This document shows, one piece after another, positions 1 through 9,005 of a stretch of DNA of 64,000 bases. Each line of letters begins with the position of its first letter. Within the stretch, counting starts at the first letter, position 1. The notes below the pieces were generated by a model. The model was not told where the DNA came from. It saw nothing but the letters and a program-made list of their open reading frames with translations, and ran no database searches. Where the stretch lies: assembly GCF_900103535.1 (NCBI RefSeq), contig NZ_FNHQ01000002.1, forward strand, positions 104,838 through 168,837, given 5' to 3'. The DNA comes from Megasphaera paucivorans. GTDB taxonomy: Bacteria > Bacillota > Negativicutes > Veillonellales > Megasphaeraceae. A program made the translations under genes and the position numbers.

Positions 1-56
1 ACATAAATGAGCTATGCCAATGACAGGTTCCGGTGAATTTATATTGACATATTTGG

Positions 57-1133
57 TTATCGTATAAATTCGAAACGGAATTGTCGTCCCGGTGTGATGT
101 ATTTGATGAGAAAGAGTTCATTCGGTATGATTCGGGCGGCAATATTGGTTCGTTCATTGGAAGGTTGTTCCGTTGTAATAATTTGTACTTCTCCCATGTA
201 GCGCTTATAGTCTTTATTGTCTATGGTAATGTCTCCCAAACGTTTGTCGAGAATGGTTGTAGCATCTGGCTGGATAGTATGACCATGTAATAAATTACGG
301 CTTTCTTGTGCACGTACAGCGTCGCGAGAGGGATCTTGGCGAGCGGTAAAGGAGTGGGAGAGAAAATCACGAACAAAGGGATCATGACTTAATAAACGGG
401 CTTTTAGAACCACTACATTTTTTTGTGTTTGTGTAAGAGCAGATAGTTCTTCGTCCGTAGGATAAGAATCACCAATAAAAATAGAGTCTGTGTCTAATGC
501 TGTTAAATGACGAGCTGCTAAGCTGACGCTTATGTTCCGATGTGCTTCCAGTGTGGGCAGCCCTTCATAAAGAGGACCACGGCGTCCGCTGCTGCAGCTG
601 GGAATAAAAGCACCTACAGAAATTCCTTTTTCCCGGAGATAGTTGTTTTGACTGCAGAAATAGCGCTCACTTAGTCCTGTATAGGGCCTGGGATAAAAAT
701 TATGCAGGGCATCCATATGGGAAAAATCAGCGTTCGCGGCTTGAAGAGCGGTAAGAGTATCATGAGTAAGTGTAGAAGCATTAAGCTGAACCTGCATGAT
801 AGTACTGAATAATGCAATTTTATCAATACTAAAGCCGTAATCACAGCGAATAGTCGTAATACCTATTTTTTGTAATTCAATGGGGTCTAATTTTTTCAGG
901 CCGAGAAGCGTACAAGCCTGGGGGGAAACATCACATACCACATCTAATTGAAGTATGTGAGCTTGCAGTAATAGGTCCCGCAATTCTTTTTTGAACAATG
1001 TTTGATTTGTTTCAGGAATGTGCAATGATGTAAAGATACGATTGATTCCATAGTTTTTTGCTTTTTTTAATAACTCCATATTTTGTTCCAGTGTGTTGTC
1101 TAACCCCGGATATAATGAAATGCCTGTTTGCAT
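57..1133 (-). CDS. mupG: MupG-type 6-phospho-N-acetylmuramidase (DUF871)
   Basis: Cytoplasmic hydrolase that in Staphylococcus and Bacillus relatives splits MurNAc-6-phosphate-GlcNAc, made by PTS uptake of the cell-wall disaccharide, into MurNAc-6P and GlcNAc. The 358-residue length fits the family: an N-terminal TIM-barrel region starting MQTGISLYPG (about residues 1-235) and a C-terminal cyclophilin-like domain ending in a basic/aromatic tail. It starts at an ATG 5 bases after AGGAGG and lies 9 bases downstream of murP in the murQ-murP-mupG operon, which is the gene company expected for this family. Family assignment is from recognisable sequence character plus context; substrate specificity is inferred. 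Confidence 0.85.
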   Translation of the reverse strand: MQTGISLYPGLDNTLEQNMELLKKAKNYGINRIFTSLHIPETNQTLFKKELRDLLLQAHILQLDVVCDVSPQACTLLGLKKLDPIELQKIGITTIRCDYGFSIDKIALFSTIMQVQLNASTLTHDTLTALQAANADFSHMDALHNFYPRPYTGLSERYFCSQNNYLREKGISVGAFIPSCSSGRRGPLYEGLPTLEAHRNISVSLAARHLTALDTDSIFIGDSYPTDEELSALTQTQKNVVVLKARLLSHDPFVRDFLSHSFTARQDPSRDAVRAQESRNLLHGHTIQPDATTILDKRLGDITIDNKDYKRYMGEVQIITTEQPSNERTNIAARIIPNELFLIKYITPGRQFRFEFIR

Positions 1134-1142
1134 ACGAACCTC

Positions 1143-2522
1143 CTATTTATTTTGAAGATCATCAAAGCCAATGATCCATGTGGCGATGAAACCGGTAATA
1201 TAAGCTGTGACTAAGCCTAATAAATAGATAGGGATATTATCTGCAGCGGCAGCTAGGGGCAAGCCGGAAATTCCCAATGTTGCCGAACCTACCATATAGG
1301 CAGCCTGAATAGCACCGCCGCAAGCACCGCCGATACAAGCACCAATAAAAGGTTTTCCTAAAGGTAGTGTTACTCCATAAATGAGCGGTTCACCAATACC
1401 CATGAGACCCACTGGAAGGGAAGAAATAATCGTCTTTTTTAAACGATGATTTTTTGTTTTGATATATACGGCAATAGCGGCACCTACCTGACCGCCGCCA
1501 GACATGGCCAAGATGGGCAAGAGAATAGTTACCCCATAGCGAGATAACAATTCTGCATGAATAGGAGTTAATCCTTGATGAATACCAAGCATAACCATTG
1601 GTAAAAAAGTTCCGCCTAAAATAAAACCAGTTAGGGCACCCCCTCTGCCGATGGATTCTGTAGCGGCAAAGCCAATTATTTCTGAAAGATACCCCCCGAT
1701 AGGCTGACAGATAAATAAAGCGATGAAAGTGGAAATAAGTACGACGATAAGGGGGGTTAGAAAGAGGTCGAACATTTCGGGGATAATTTTATGAAGGTGC
1801 TTTTCTAAAACAGAAGCAAAAAGTACGACGAGTAAGACGGCGATAATACCGCCTCTTCCCGGCACAAGAAAGCTGCCGAACACACTGATATGGGTTAAAC
1901 CTGGATGGGTGATAATGGCGGCCATAACACCGCCTAGCATGGGAGAACCGCCAAATTCTTTGGCAGCACTAATGCCGACGAACAAGTTTAGGCCCCAAAA
2001 GGCGGCATTGCCGGCAATTCCTAAAATTTGTATTATTGGCAGTGCAGCTAATAAAGGATTTAATTTTATACAGATATTTAACAGTCCTGTAATTAAGCCG
2101 CAAGCGATAAAAGCGGGAATAATAGGAATAAAAATATTAGATATTTTTTTTAGTATTAACTTTCCGGGAGTTGCATTTTTCTGTCGAATTGTATCATGGA
2201 GAGCTTTACCGTCGCCGATTTGGGCATTTTGTGCCAGCTGGAAAAATGTGTTTTCTTGCTCTCCCGTGGTATCGACTGGTTCTAATAAATTTTTGAATTC
2301 GGTGGTAACATTTGTGGCTTTTCCCGGACCTAAAATGATTTGCCATTCATCATTTATTTTGTTGACGCCGATAACGCCGGGGAGATTAAGAAAATCTTCT
2401 TTGACAAAATGTTCTTCTTGTACATGTAACCGCAGCCGTGTCATACAGTTTTGAACACGGATAATATTATTTGCAGGGCCGGTAATAGAAAAAATGGCTT
2501 GTGCTAATTCTTTATTAGTCAT
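1143..2522 (-). CDS. murP: PTS N-acetylmuramic acid-type transporter, EIIBC
   Basis: Membrane PTS permease that imports and phosphorylates MurNAc or MurNAc-GlcNAc. An N-terminal EIIB domain (about residues 1-80) carries the phospho-accepting cysteine in QNCMTRLRL (Cys26). A linker leads to an EIIC domain with about ten membrane segments and the motif GIGEPLIYG. No EIIA domain is present, so it must borrow a glucose-type EIIA encoded elsewhere. I chose the ATG at 2522 rather than an upstream in-frame start because it sits behind AGAGG; it overlaps the murQ stop by 8 bases, suggesting translational coupling. Length (459 residues) matches E. coli MurP-like proteins. Substrate is inferred from murQ and mupG on either side. 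Confidence 0.86.
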   Translation of the reverse strand: MTNKELAQAIFSITGPANNIIRVQNCMTRLRLHVQEEHFVKEDFLNLPGVIGVNKINDEWQIILGPGKATNVTTEFKNLLEPVDTTGEQENTFFQLAQNAQIGDGKALHDTIRQKNATPGKLILKKISNIFIPIIPAFIACGLITGLLNICIKLNPLLAALPIIQILGIAGNAAFWGLNLFVGISAAKEFGGSPMLGGVMAAIITHPGLTHISVFGSFLVPGRGGIIAVLLVVLFASVLEKHLHKIIPEMFDLFLTPLIVVLISTFIALFICQPIGGYLSEIIGFAATESIGRGGALTGFILGGTFLPMVMLGIHQGLTPIHAELLSRYGVTILLPILAMSGGGQVGAAIAVYIKTKNHRLKKTIISSLPVGLMGIGEPLIYGVTLPLGKPFIGACIGGACGGAIQAAYMVGSATLGISGLPLAAAADNIPIYLLGLVTAYITGFIATWIIGFDDLQNK

Positions 2523-3432
2523 GATGCAACCTCTTTTTCTTTTGTAAAGCCAGATAAACATACCCGTTGCAAGCTGTTAATAAAGAGGAAGCCTCTTGTT
2601 TAGAGATATCCAGCGCGGCCGCAATAATTGCTTCTTTCGTATTATTGTTGGTTTTCGATAGTGCTGCAATCGCTGTTTCACGGTTGCAGCCGGCAGCTTT
2701 CATGACAATACGCAGGGCTCGTTCTTTTAATTTTTCATTAGAAGATTTGACATCTACCATCAGGTTGCCATATACCTTTCCTAATTTGATCATGATTCCG
2801 GTTGAGAGCATATTGAGGATCATTTTTTGCGCCGTGCCGGCCTTCATGCGGGTGGATCCAGTTATTACTTCAGGCCCGACGAGTGCGCATAAATCAATTT
2901 GTGCATAATGAGAGATACTTGAGTTCGGGGAACAATCAATAGAAATTGTAACAGCGCCGATAGAAGAGGCATAGGCTAATCCCCCTAATACATACGGGGT
3001 TCTGCCGGAGGCGGATAGGCCGATGACAACATCACTGTTCGTTAGATTGTTGGCTTTTAAATCAAATTCGCCCAACTCTTTTGCATCTTCGGAACCTTCT
3101 TTAGCTCGAAACATGGCATTGTATCCGCCGGCGATCAAACCTTGTATTGTTTGTGGGTCTGTTCCATAAGTAGGCGGGCATTCTACGGCATCCAAGATCC
3201 CCAAGCGTCCGGAAGTCCCGGCGCCTATGTAGAACAGACGGCCTCCTGCGCGAAGTGCAGGAGCAGTAAGATCAATAGCCGCGGCTATCTGAGGAAGAAT
3301 GCATTCAATTGCCTGAGCAACTTTTTTATCTTCATTATTTATGATACGTGTCATTTCTAGTGTTGAGACAGTATCAATTTGTTCACTAGCAGGGTTTGAT
3401 TTTTCTGTATAGAGTTTTTCTAATTCGATCAT
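2515..3432 (-). CDS. murQ: N-acetylmuramic acid 6-phosphate etherase
   Basis: Cytoplasmic etherase that removes D-lactate from MurNAc-6-phosphate to give GlcNAc-6-phosphate. The SIS-type sugar isomerase fold is visible in FYIGAGTSGRLGILDAVEC (about residues 67-85, including the catalytic glutamate) and GLSASGRTPYV, with the conserved GSTRMKAGTAQK stretch later. The 305 residues are full length; the C-terminal 60 residues form the usual UBA-like helical tail. It is the first gene of murQ-murP-mupG, starting at ATG after AAAGGG, and faces nagA, whose enzyme takes the GlcNAc-6P product onward. Confidence 0.95.
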   Translation of the reverse strand: MIELEKLYTEKSNPASEQIDTVSTLEMTRIINNEDKKVAQAIECILPQIAAAIDLTAPALRAGGRLFYIGAGTSGRLGILDAVECPPTYGTDPQTIQGLIAGGYNAMFRAKEGSEDAKELGEFDLKANNLTNSDVVIGLSASGRTPYVLGGLAYASSIGAVTISIDCSPNSSISHYAQIDLCALVGPEVITGSTRMKAGTAQKMILNMLSTGIMIKLGKVYGNLMVDVKSSNEKLKERALRIVMKAAGCNRETAIAALSKTNNNTKEAIIAAALDISKQEASSLLTACNGYVYLALQKKKRLHHD

Positions 3433-3601
3433 ACGAAGACCCTTTCTGAATACTATAATATACTTTATTATAATGCTAAAACTACGGGGAAAGCAAAATA
3501 TAAATAGTGATAAATTTTATAAGGAGACTGCATCCAAGGAAAAATATTGATATTCTATGATATACTAAAAGAAATATACATAGCAGTGGAGATGAAAGAA
3601 T

Positions 3602-4750
3602 ATGAAGGCGATTATTAATGGAATTATTATTTTGCCGCATGAACTGGCAACAGGTCAGGTACTCTTGTATGATGAAAAAATAAAAGGAATCATACCGAGG
3701 AATGAATGGCATGCCGGTCATTGTACAGATATTATAAATGCACAGGGGGGATTTGTATCGGCGGGATTTATTAATGAACATTTGCATGGCTGCGGTGGTT
3801 ATGATGTAATGGATGATACAGATGAAGCCTTGGAAACGATAAGCGAATTATTACCGCGGACAGGTGTTACGGCATTTGTTCCTACTACAATGACCTATGA
3901 TCGGCCGCGGGTCGAACGGATTTTAACGCGTATTAAACATTCACAAGGGAAAATCCAAGGAGCACATATTTTAGGAGCGCATATGGAAGGGCCGTTTATT
4001 AATGCTGAGTATAAAGGTGCGCAGGATGGAAAAAATATCGCAGCACCTGATTTTTCATGGCTGGAAGGGTATAGAGAATGTATTAAAATTATTACCTTGG
4101 CACCGGAAATGTGTTCCAATCATCAATTTTTAGACAAATGTGAAAAAAATAATATCTTGATATCTATCGGGCACAGTGCCGCTTCTTATGAGGACGTTCT
4201 GTCTGTTATGAGACATACTGCTGCTTGTCATATAACGCATCTATTCAATGCTATGCCGACAATGCATCACCGTGCGCCTGGAATTATCGGAGCGGCTTTT
4301 ACAGAAGATAAAATTCGTTGTGAACTCATTTGCGATAATCTCCATGTACACCCGGCAATGCAGAAACTTGTATACAAAGTGAAGGGACGTGATGGAATTA
4401 TTCTTATTACAGATTCCATGAGAGCTTGTCTTTTAGGTGATGGGAAGTCGGAGCTCGGGGGACAGGATGTATTTGTTGAAAAGGGACAGGCACGTTTGGC
4501 AGATGGAGCATTGGCTGGCAGTGTGTTGACTATGGATAAAGCTGTGATGAATTTTTTAAGTAACACAGGTGCTTCTTTACCAGATACGATTGCAATGGTC
4601 ACCATTAATCCAGCGAAAGATCTAGGGGTCTATGATCATATGGGATCGCTGGAAGCAGGTAAGAATGCTGATGTTACAATTTTTGATGAAAATGGTAACA
4701 TACAATATACTGTTATTAGCGGAAATACACTATTTAGCAGCATGCAGTAA
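3602..4750 (+). CDS. nagA: N-acetylglucosamine-6-phosphate deacetylase
   Basis: Amidohydrolase converting GlcNAc-6P to glucosamine-6P and acetate, the step after MurQ and MupG. Metal-binding and active-site motifs are present: NEHLHGCGG (residues 58-66), GAHMEGPFIN with the metal-binding glutamate, the GHS motif, THLFNAMPTMHHRAPG and the catalytic aspartate in ITDSM. Length 382 is typical. It starts at ATG after GGAG and is divergent from murQ, so it shares the 169-base intergenic region. nagB is not in the window. Confidence 0.95.
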   Translation: MKAIINGIIILPHELATGQVLLYDEKIKGIIPRNEWHAGHCTDIINAQGGFVSAGFINEHLHGCGGYDVMDDTDEALETISELLPRTGVTAFVPTTMTYDRPRVERILTRIKHSQGKIQGAHILGAHMEGPFINAEYKGAQDGKNIAAPDFSWLEGYRECIKIITLAPEMCSNHQFLDKCEKNNILISIGHSAASYEDVLSVMRHTAACHITHLFNAMPTMHHRAPGIIGAAFTEDKIRCELICDNLHVHPAMQKLVYKVKGRDGIILITDSMRACLLGDGKSELGGQDVFVEKGQARLADGALAGSVLTMDKAVMNFLSNTGASLPDTIAMVTINPAKDLGVYDHMGSLEAGKNADVTIFDENGNIQYTVISGNTLFSSMQ

Positions 4751-4782
4751 CTGTGAAATATAGTCCGATACAGATAGTAATG

Positions 4783-4830
4783 AGATACAACGAACGCCTC
4801 CTATTTTATATGGAGGCGTTCGCTGTATCT
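4783..4830. terminator. bidirectional terminator between nagA and the Crp-type gene
   Basis: A 19-base inverted repeat (4783-4801 with 4812-4830) with a single A/C mismatch and a 10-base loop, placed between two converging genes. The core arms are CGAACGCCTCC and GGAGGCGTTCG. The T-run is weak, but position and stem strength support termination in both directions. Confidence 0.75.
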
Positions 4831-4874
4831 AAAGGAGATGTTGTCATTAAAAATTTAATGATAACCTAAGGAGG

Positions 4875-5528
4875 TTAGTAAAATTCTTTTCCTTCAAATA
4901 TCTCTCGTAATTTTTGACGGTCTAATACTCGAATATGTTTATATTCTTGAATGATCATATCTTTTTCCACTAAATTGTTCATGACCCGGGTTGCCGTTAC
5001 CCTGCTCATGCCGGTAACAGCAGCGATTTGTTCATGTGTTAAATTTACTTTATCATCATTTTCATCGGTTATAGAATACAAAAGACATGCTATTTTTTCT
5101 TCATTTTTTATGAATTGAGCATAAAAGATCCAGCTGTGCAGCAATGTTATTTTTTTCATAAAAAAAGATAGTAATTCGTGCATGCTTTCATCATCATTCA
5201 TACATGCTCGAAGTAATGTTTTGGCATCTAACCGATAAGTATGTAGTTTTGTCATGGCCCCTGCACAAACGATACGGATAGGCGGTGTTGCAAATATTTC
5301 TTCGCCGGCTAAGTTATTATTGGAGAAATAGCATAATGTACGTTCACTGCCATCCGGATAGGGAAGGAATGCGCGCAGGCGGCCGTCAATAATATAATAT
5401 AAATAATCAGCAGGGTCATTTTTCATAAATAAAATTTCCCCAGATTGAAAAGTCTTTTTTTGACCGTATTCTTTGAATATTTCGGGAATACACAGCAGGT
5501 TTGGCTGGAATAAATCATTGGTAGTCAT
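4875..5528 (-). CDS. Crp/Fnr-family transcription regulator
   Basis: A 217-residue cyclic-nucleotide-binding-fold regulator. Residues about 15-125 form the effector-binding beta roll (GEILFMKNDPADYLYYIIDG and the following strands) and residues about 145-217 a winged helix-turn-helix with TGMSRVTATRVMNNL as recognition region. There is no N-terminal cysteine cluster, so it is not an oxygen-sensing Fnr of the Fe-S type. The start at 5528 is chosen over a longer reading because of the AAGGAGAG just upstream. Its ligand and target genes are unknown; the next gene to its right is divergent. Confidence 0.85.
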   Translation of the reverse strand: MTTNDLFQPNLLCIPEIFKEYGQKKTFQSGEILFMKNDPADYLYYIIDGRLRAFLPYPDGSERTLCYFSNNNLAGEEIFATPPIRIVCAGAMTKLHTYRLDAKTLLRACMNDDESMHELLSFFMKKITLLHSWIFYAQFIKNEEKIACLLYSITDENDDKVNLTHEQIAAVTGMSRVTATRVMNNLVEKDMIIQEYKHIRVLDRQKLREIFEGKEFY

Positions 5529-5714
5529 GTTGGTACCTTCTCTCCTTAGATAATAGTATACGGGTGTTCTTGATGAAATTATAACATAAAATAATGACAT
5601 TGTAATAGATTATACAGAAGTATTTTTTACAAAATAGTATAATAGAGATGAAAATTTATCATAATAATTACCGATGAATTATTTGCGGAGGGTAACTGAT
5701 TGTAAAGGGTGTTG

Positions 5715-5935
5715 AAGGAGGGGGATTTACAACCGTTAGATTTTTATAAATGATTGCAAGGGAGTTCCTATGATTGGAACTATAATTCAAGAGTACGGTT
5801 TTCATATGAAGAATCTGCTGGAGAGATTTGCGCATGTATGTCTTATAACAAGAAAGTTTTTTATTATGCAGATGCTGCTAATACATCAAAAATTCACTCA
5901 ATAACATGAGAAATTGATGTGACAGAGCAGTCAAA
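5715..5935 (+). pseudogene. decayed remnant of a 3-hydroxyisobutyrate dehydrogenase-like gene
   Basis: This stretch just upstream of the intact dehydrogenase gene looks like a degenerate, shortened copy of its 5' end. AAGGAG at 5715 stands 20 bases before TTTTTA, matching AAGGAG at 5970, 21 bases before TTTTTA in the intact gene. Fragments then follow in the same order: a GVPM-like codon run (intact GLPM), then YGF, and finally 22 of 25 bases identical around ATGCAGATGCTGC (5866 versus 6168), the differences all C/T. Net about 47 bases are missing and stops and frameshifts interrupt the frame. The homology of the 25-base block is seen directly; the rest of the alignment is by eye. A short ORF at 5770-5904 falls inside it and is probably a relic. 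Confidence 0.55.
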
Positions 5936-5984
5936 TTAAGATTATAGTTGTTTGTTTATATTATTATAAAAGGAGTTGTTCAAA

Positions 5985-6869
5985 ATGAAAATTGGCTTTT
6001 TAGGATTAGGTGTTATGGGTCTTCCCATGGCAAAAAATGTGATTAAAAAATCAGGTTGTGAATTGTATGGATTTGATGTTGTCCAAGAAAAACTGGATGA
6101 ATTAGAGGCAGCGGGCGGACATGCTATTAGCGATCAGACAGAGATTTACAAAAATTGCGATGTAATCATGCAGATGCTGCCAACACATCCTATTATTATC
6201 AATTCTATTGAAAAAGCGATTGCATATGGCAAGCCGGGCAACATTATTATTGATTTATCTTCGACAGCACCGAATATTATTATTGATATGTACCAAAAGG
6301 TTAAAGCTGCGGGAATGTCACTGCTGGATTCTCCTGTAAGCGGGGGAAATCCGAAGGCGATTGATGGTACGCTGGCAATTATGACAGGCGGAGATAAAGA
6401 TATTTATGATCGGGTAGAACCTCTTTTGCAATGTATGGGAATTCCTGTGTATACGGGAGGTACAGGTAGCGGAGATGTTACCAAACTGGTCAATAATACG
6501 ATTGCCGGAGCCTATATGGTTGCTGTTGCTGAAGGCTATGCATTTGCGGCTAAAGCGGGTATTGACTTACAGACAACGTTTGAAGCAACAAGGTATGGAT
6601 TTGCCGGTGGACCCGCCTATGAAAATAAAGTTCCTAAAATGCTTGCCCGTGATTATGAACCAGGTGCGCGGATTGCAGTTCATCGCAAAGATATCATTAA
6701 TGCAAAGCATTATGCTCATCATCTGGATATTGATTTGCCAATGACGGATGTTGTGCTTATGGTGATGGATTGGATGAATGATAATGGATATATCAATGAA
6801 GATCAGGCAGCGATGGTCAAGTATTTTGAAGAAAAAATGAATGTTAAAGTAGGGAAAGAAAATAAATAA
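5985..6869 (+). CDS. NAD(P)-dependent beta-hydroxyacid dehydrogenase (HIBADH / GarR type)
   Basis: Cytoplasmic oxidoreductase of the 3-hydroxyisobutyrate / tartronate-semialdehyde reductase family. The N-terminal Rossmann fold shows GFLGLGVMGLPMAKN (residues 4-18); the substrate-binding DSPVSGGNPKAIDGT (about residues 116-130) and the catalytic lysine in KLVNNTIAGA (Lys167) are intact. Length 294 is normal. The ATG at 5985 is preferred to a TTG at 5976, since AAGGAG ends at 5975. The physiological substrate cannot be told from sequence. It ends in a strong terminator, so it is monocistronic, and it is preceded by an apparent decayed paralogue. Confidence 0.9.
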   Translation: MKIGFLGLGVMGLPMAKNVIKKSGCELYGFDVVQEKLDELEAAGGHAISDQTEIYKNCDVIMQMLPTHPIIINSIEKAIAYGKPGNIIIDLSSTAPNIIIDMYQKVKAAGMSLLDSPVSGGNPKAIDGTLAIMTGGDKDIYDRVEPLLQCMGIPVYTGGTGSGDVTKLVNNTIAGAYMVAVAEGYAFAAKAGIDLQTTFEATRYGFAGGPAYENKVPKMLARDYEPGARIAVHRKDIINAKHYAHHLDIDLPMTDVVLMVMDWMNDNGYINEDQAAMVKYFEEKMNVKVGKENK

Positions 6870-6883
6870 ATATGTTTCCCCGT

Positions 6884-6914
6884 AAAGGGTCGCATTTCCG
6901 CGCGGCCCTTTTTT
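6884..6914 (+). terminator. rho-independent terminator
   Basis: AAAGGGTCGC (6884-6893) pairs with GCGGCCCTTT (6902-6911), one G-U pair, followed by a T-run. It closes the dehydrogenase transcript. Confidence 0.85.
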
Positions 6915-6984
6915 GCCGAAAAGAAAAAATTTAGTATAATGAATGTAAAGTATATAATTGTATCTGGCGGGAGGGGATTTATAT

Positions 6985-8118
6985 ATGAAAATGAATAAAG
7001 TTATTGCAAGTATAGTAATGATAAGCATGACGGTCTGCTTCAGCGGCTGTAAACAAGAAGTAAAAAATGAGGCGCAGCCAGCGGTGCAGCATCACACGAT
7101 AAATGAACAAGCAAAACAGATAGTAGCACGTATGAGCGACACTCAAAAAATAGGGCAGTTAATGATGATCGGTATTACTGGCCCGGTGGTAGATATAAAA
7201 ACAGATCGTGCACTAGCTAAATATAAATTTGGCAATGTTATTTTATTTGATCGAAATATGCAAAATCAAAATCAGGTAAAAAAACTTACGGCAGATTTGC
7301 AAGAAAAAATCAGCATAAATAGTGGGATTTTTCCATTTATTGCGCTTGATCAAGAGGGTGGGGCTGTACTGCGGATGCGCAGTCATTTTCCGGAAGTTCC
7401 TAGTGAGCAAGAATTAGGTCGAAAAAAACCTTCAGAAACAAAAATATGGGCAGAAACTACGGGTAAAGAATTGAAAGAAATGGGTATAAATATCAATTTT
7501 TCTCCTGTTGTGGATTTAGGATTATCTCATGGACGGTCTTATAGTGATGATCCGGGTGTGGTCTCAACTTATGCAGAACAAGCTTGTACCGGGTACAAAG
7601 ATGCAGGTATTTTGTGCGTTCTTAAACATTTTCCCGGTATCGGCAAGGCAGAAATAGATCCTCATATGGATGGGGCAAGTGTAGCTGTTGGACGAGAGCA
7701 ATTGGAACAGGAAGATTTAAAACCTTTTCGGGATTTGATACAGCGTATAGATAATAAAAATATGTTTGTCATGGTTTCCAATGTGACTTTTCCGGCATTG
7801 GATACGCACTATCCGGCATGTGTGTCAGAAAAAATAATGACGGATATATTACGTAATCAGTACGGATATAAAGGTCTTATTTTAACGGATGATATGGAAA
7901 TGGGAGCGATGTCTAAACACTATACTTTTTCTCAAATGGGAGTCATGGCGGTTAAAGCCGGTGCAGATATTATTTTAGTTTGTCATGATTATGAGCATGA
8001 ACAGGAAGTATATAAGGGATTGCTGAAGGCTTATCGCAGCGGAGAATTGTCCCGGGATAAAATAGATAAGAAGGTATTACGGATTGTAGAAATGAAATTA
8101 GCGTATAATGGCAAATAA
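6985..8118 (+). CDS. nagZ: lipoprotein beta-N-acetylhexosaminidase, GH3 (NagZ type)
   Basis: Family-3 glycosidase that removes GlcNAc from peptidoglycan fragments. A lipoprotein signal runs from MKMNKVIASIV to the lipobox FSGC (Cys about residue 22), so the enzyme should be anchored outside the cytoplasmic membrane, as in Bacillus NagZ rather than the soluble E. coli enzyme. Motifs: KHFPGIGKAEIDPHMDG (the Asp-His dyad loop; the usual second glycine-histidine pair reads GIG) and LTDDMEMGA with the nucleophilic aspartate. I chose ATG 6985 behind GGGAGGGG. The location within 3 kb of murQ/nagA supports a role in wall-sugar recycling. Confidence 0.88.
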   Translation: MKMNKVIASIVMISMTVCFSGCKQEVKNEAQPAVQHHTINEQAKQIVARMSDTQKIGQLMMIGITGPVVDIKTDRALAKYKFGNVILFDRNMQNQNQVKKLTADLQEKISINSGIFPFIALDQEGGAVLRMRSHFPEVPSEQELGRKKPSETKIWAETTGKELKEMGININFSPVVDLGLSHGRSYSDDPGVVSTYAEQACTGYKDAGILCVLKHFPGIGKAEIDPHMDGASVAVGREQLEQEDLKPFRDLIQRIDNKNMFVMVSNVTFPALDTHYPACVSEKIMTDILRNQYGYKGLILTDDMEMGAMSKHYTFSQMGVMAVKAGADIILVCHDYEHEQEVYKGLLKAYRSGELSRDKIDKKVLRIVEMKLAYNGK

Positions 8119-8159
8119 ATTAAATTAATTATATATAATAACAAAAGGCGGGAAAAATA

Positions 8160-8930
8160 ATGAAGGTTACACTTATAGGCAATGCCGGGGTATGGCTGAG
8201 GGATACGGGATTATCTATAGTAATTGACGGGTTATACGGGAAAAATGAATTTTTCAGTGACCCGCTGCATGAGATGGATGCAGCAGCAGAAGGAACTGCA
8301 TCTATGTTCCGGCATATTCGAACATTGGCATTTACTCATCGACATGAAGATCATTTTAATGCTGCTTATGTTAATACCTATCTTATGCATAATACCGTGC
8401 AAAATGTATATATTCCTAAGATAACGGAGCCACCCAATCAATATGAAGATGTGGGCGTTGTAGTGCCCGGCAGATCGGGGGCCAGAATTTTTTCTATAGG
8501 AGAACGTGATGAAGAAATATACTATGATAGGATTTCTGACGACAGCTGGATTATATTTTTTAAAACAATCCATATGGGAGGATCGCAGTATAATGCACGG
8601 CATTATGGAATTATTATTATATCATCAGGGTATAGTTATCTTTTTATGGCAGATACGGATTGGACATATGCGGTCAAAAATGTGGTACAATTATTGAAAG
8701 ATACAACGTTAAAAGCTGCGTTTGTCAATCCATTATCTTATATGGACGCCCGTGGAAAAGAATGGCTGTCTTATCTTCATGTGCCTAATGTGGTTATATA
8801 TCATGTACCGTATGAAGAATCAGATAAAAGCGGCATGCGGAAACTGGTGCAGCGAGAATTGACTTCTCCTGTTTCCCGTTCGTGGAGGCTGCAGGCACTT
8901 ACAGAAAAAATGCAGACTATCATTATATAA
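8160..8930 (+). CDS. metallo-beta-lactamase-fold hydrolase (UlaG-like)
   Basis: Cytoplasmic MBL-fold protein of 256 residues. The diagnostic metal-binding motif is FTHRHEDHF (about residues 58-66, HxHxDH variant), followed by a histidine near HMGGSQ and an aspartate in MADTDW, giving the expected two-metal site. Substrate is unknown; UlaG-like members hydrolyse lactones or phosphoesters. It follows nagZ by 41 bases with a GGCGGGA ribosome site and is probably cotranscribed with it. Confidence 0.75.
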   Translation: MKVTLIGNAGVWLRDTGLSIVIDGLYGKNEFFSDPLHEMDAAAEGTASMFRHIRTLAFTHRHEDHFNAAYVNTYLMHNTVQNVYIPKITEPPNQYEDVGVVVPGRSGARIFSIGERDEEIYYDRISDDSWIIFFKTIHMGGSQYNARHYGIIIISSGYSYLFMADTDWTYAVKNVVQLLKDTTLKAAFVNPLSYMDARGKEWLSYLHVPNVVIYHVPYEESDKSGMRKLVQRELTSPVSRSWRLQALTEKMQTIII

Positions 8931-9005
8931 ACTAATATCATGCGGCGGCATGTCGGTGTCCTGGATATAGAAAATAAGCAGCGCTGGTTCGTAAAGGAGG
9001 GTATT

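Noticed and set aside
5770..5904. 44-codon ORF with GGGAG site
   Set aside because: Lies within the apparent dehydrogenase gene remnant and its frame matches parts of the decayed copy, so it is more likely a relic.
5914..5934. TTGA-N13-TCAA inverted repeat before the dehydrogenase gene as an Fnr/Crp site
   Set aside because: Spacing does not fit the 14-bp Fnr box or the 16-bp Crp site, and arms are only 4 bases.
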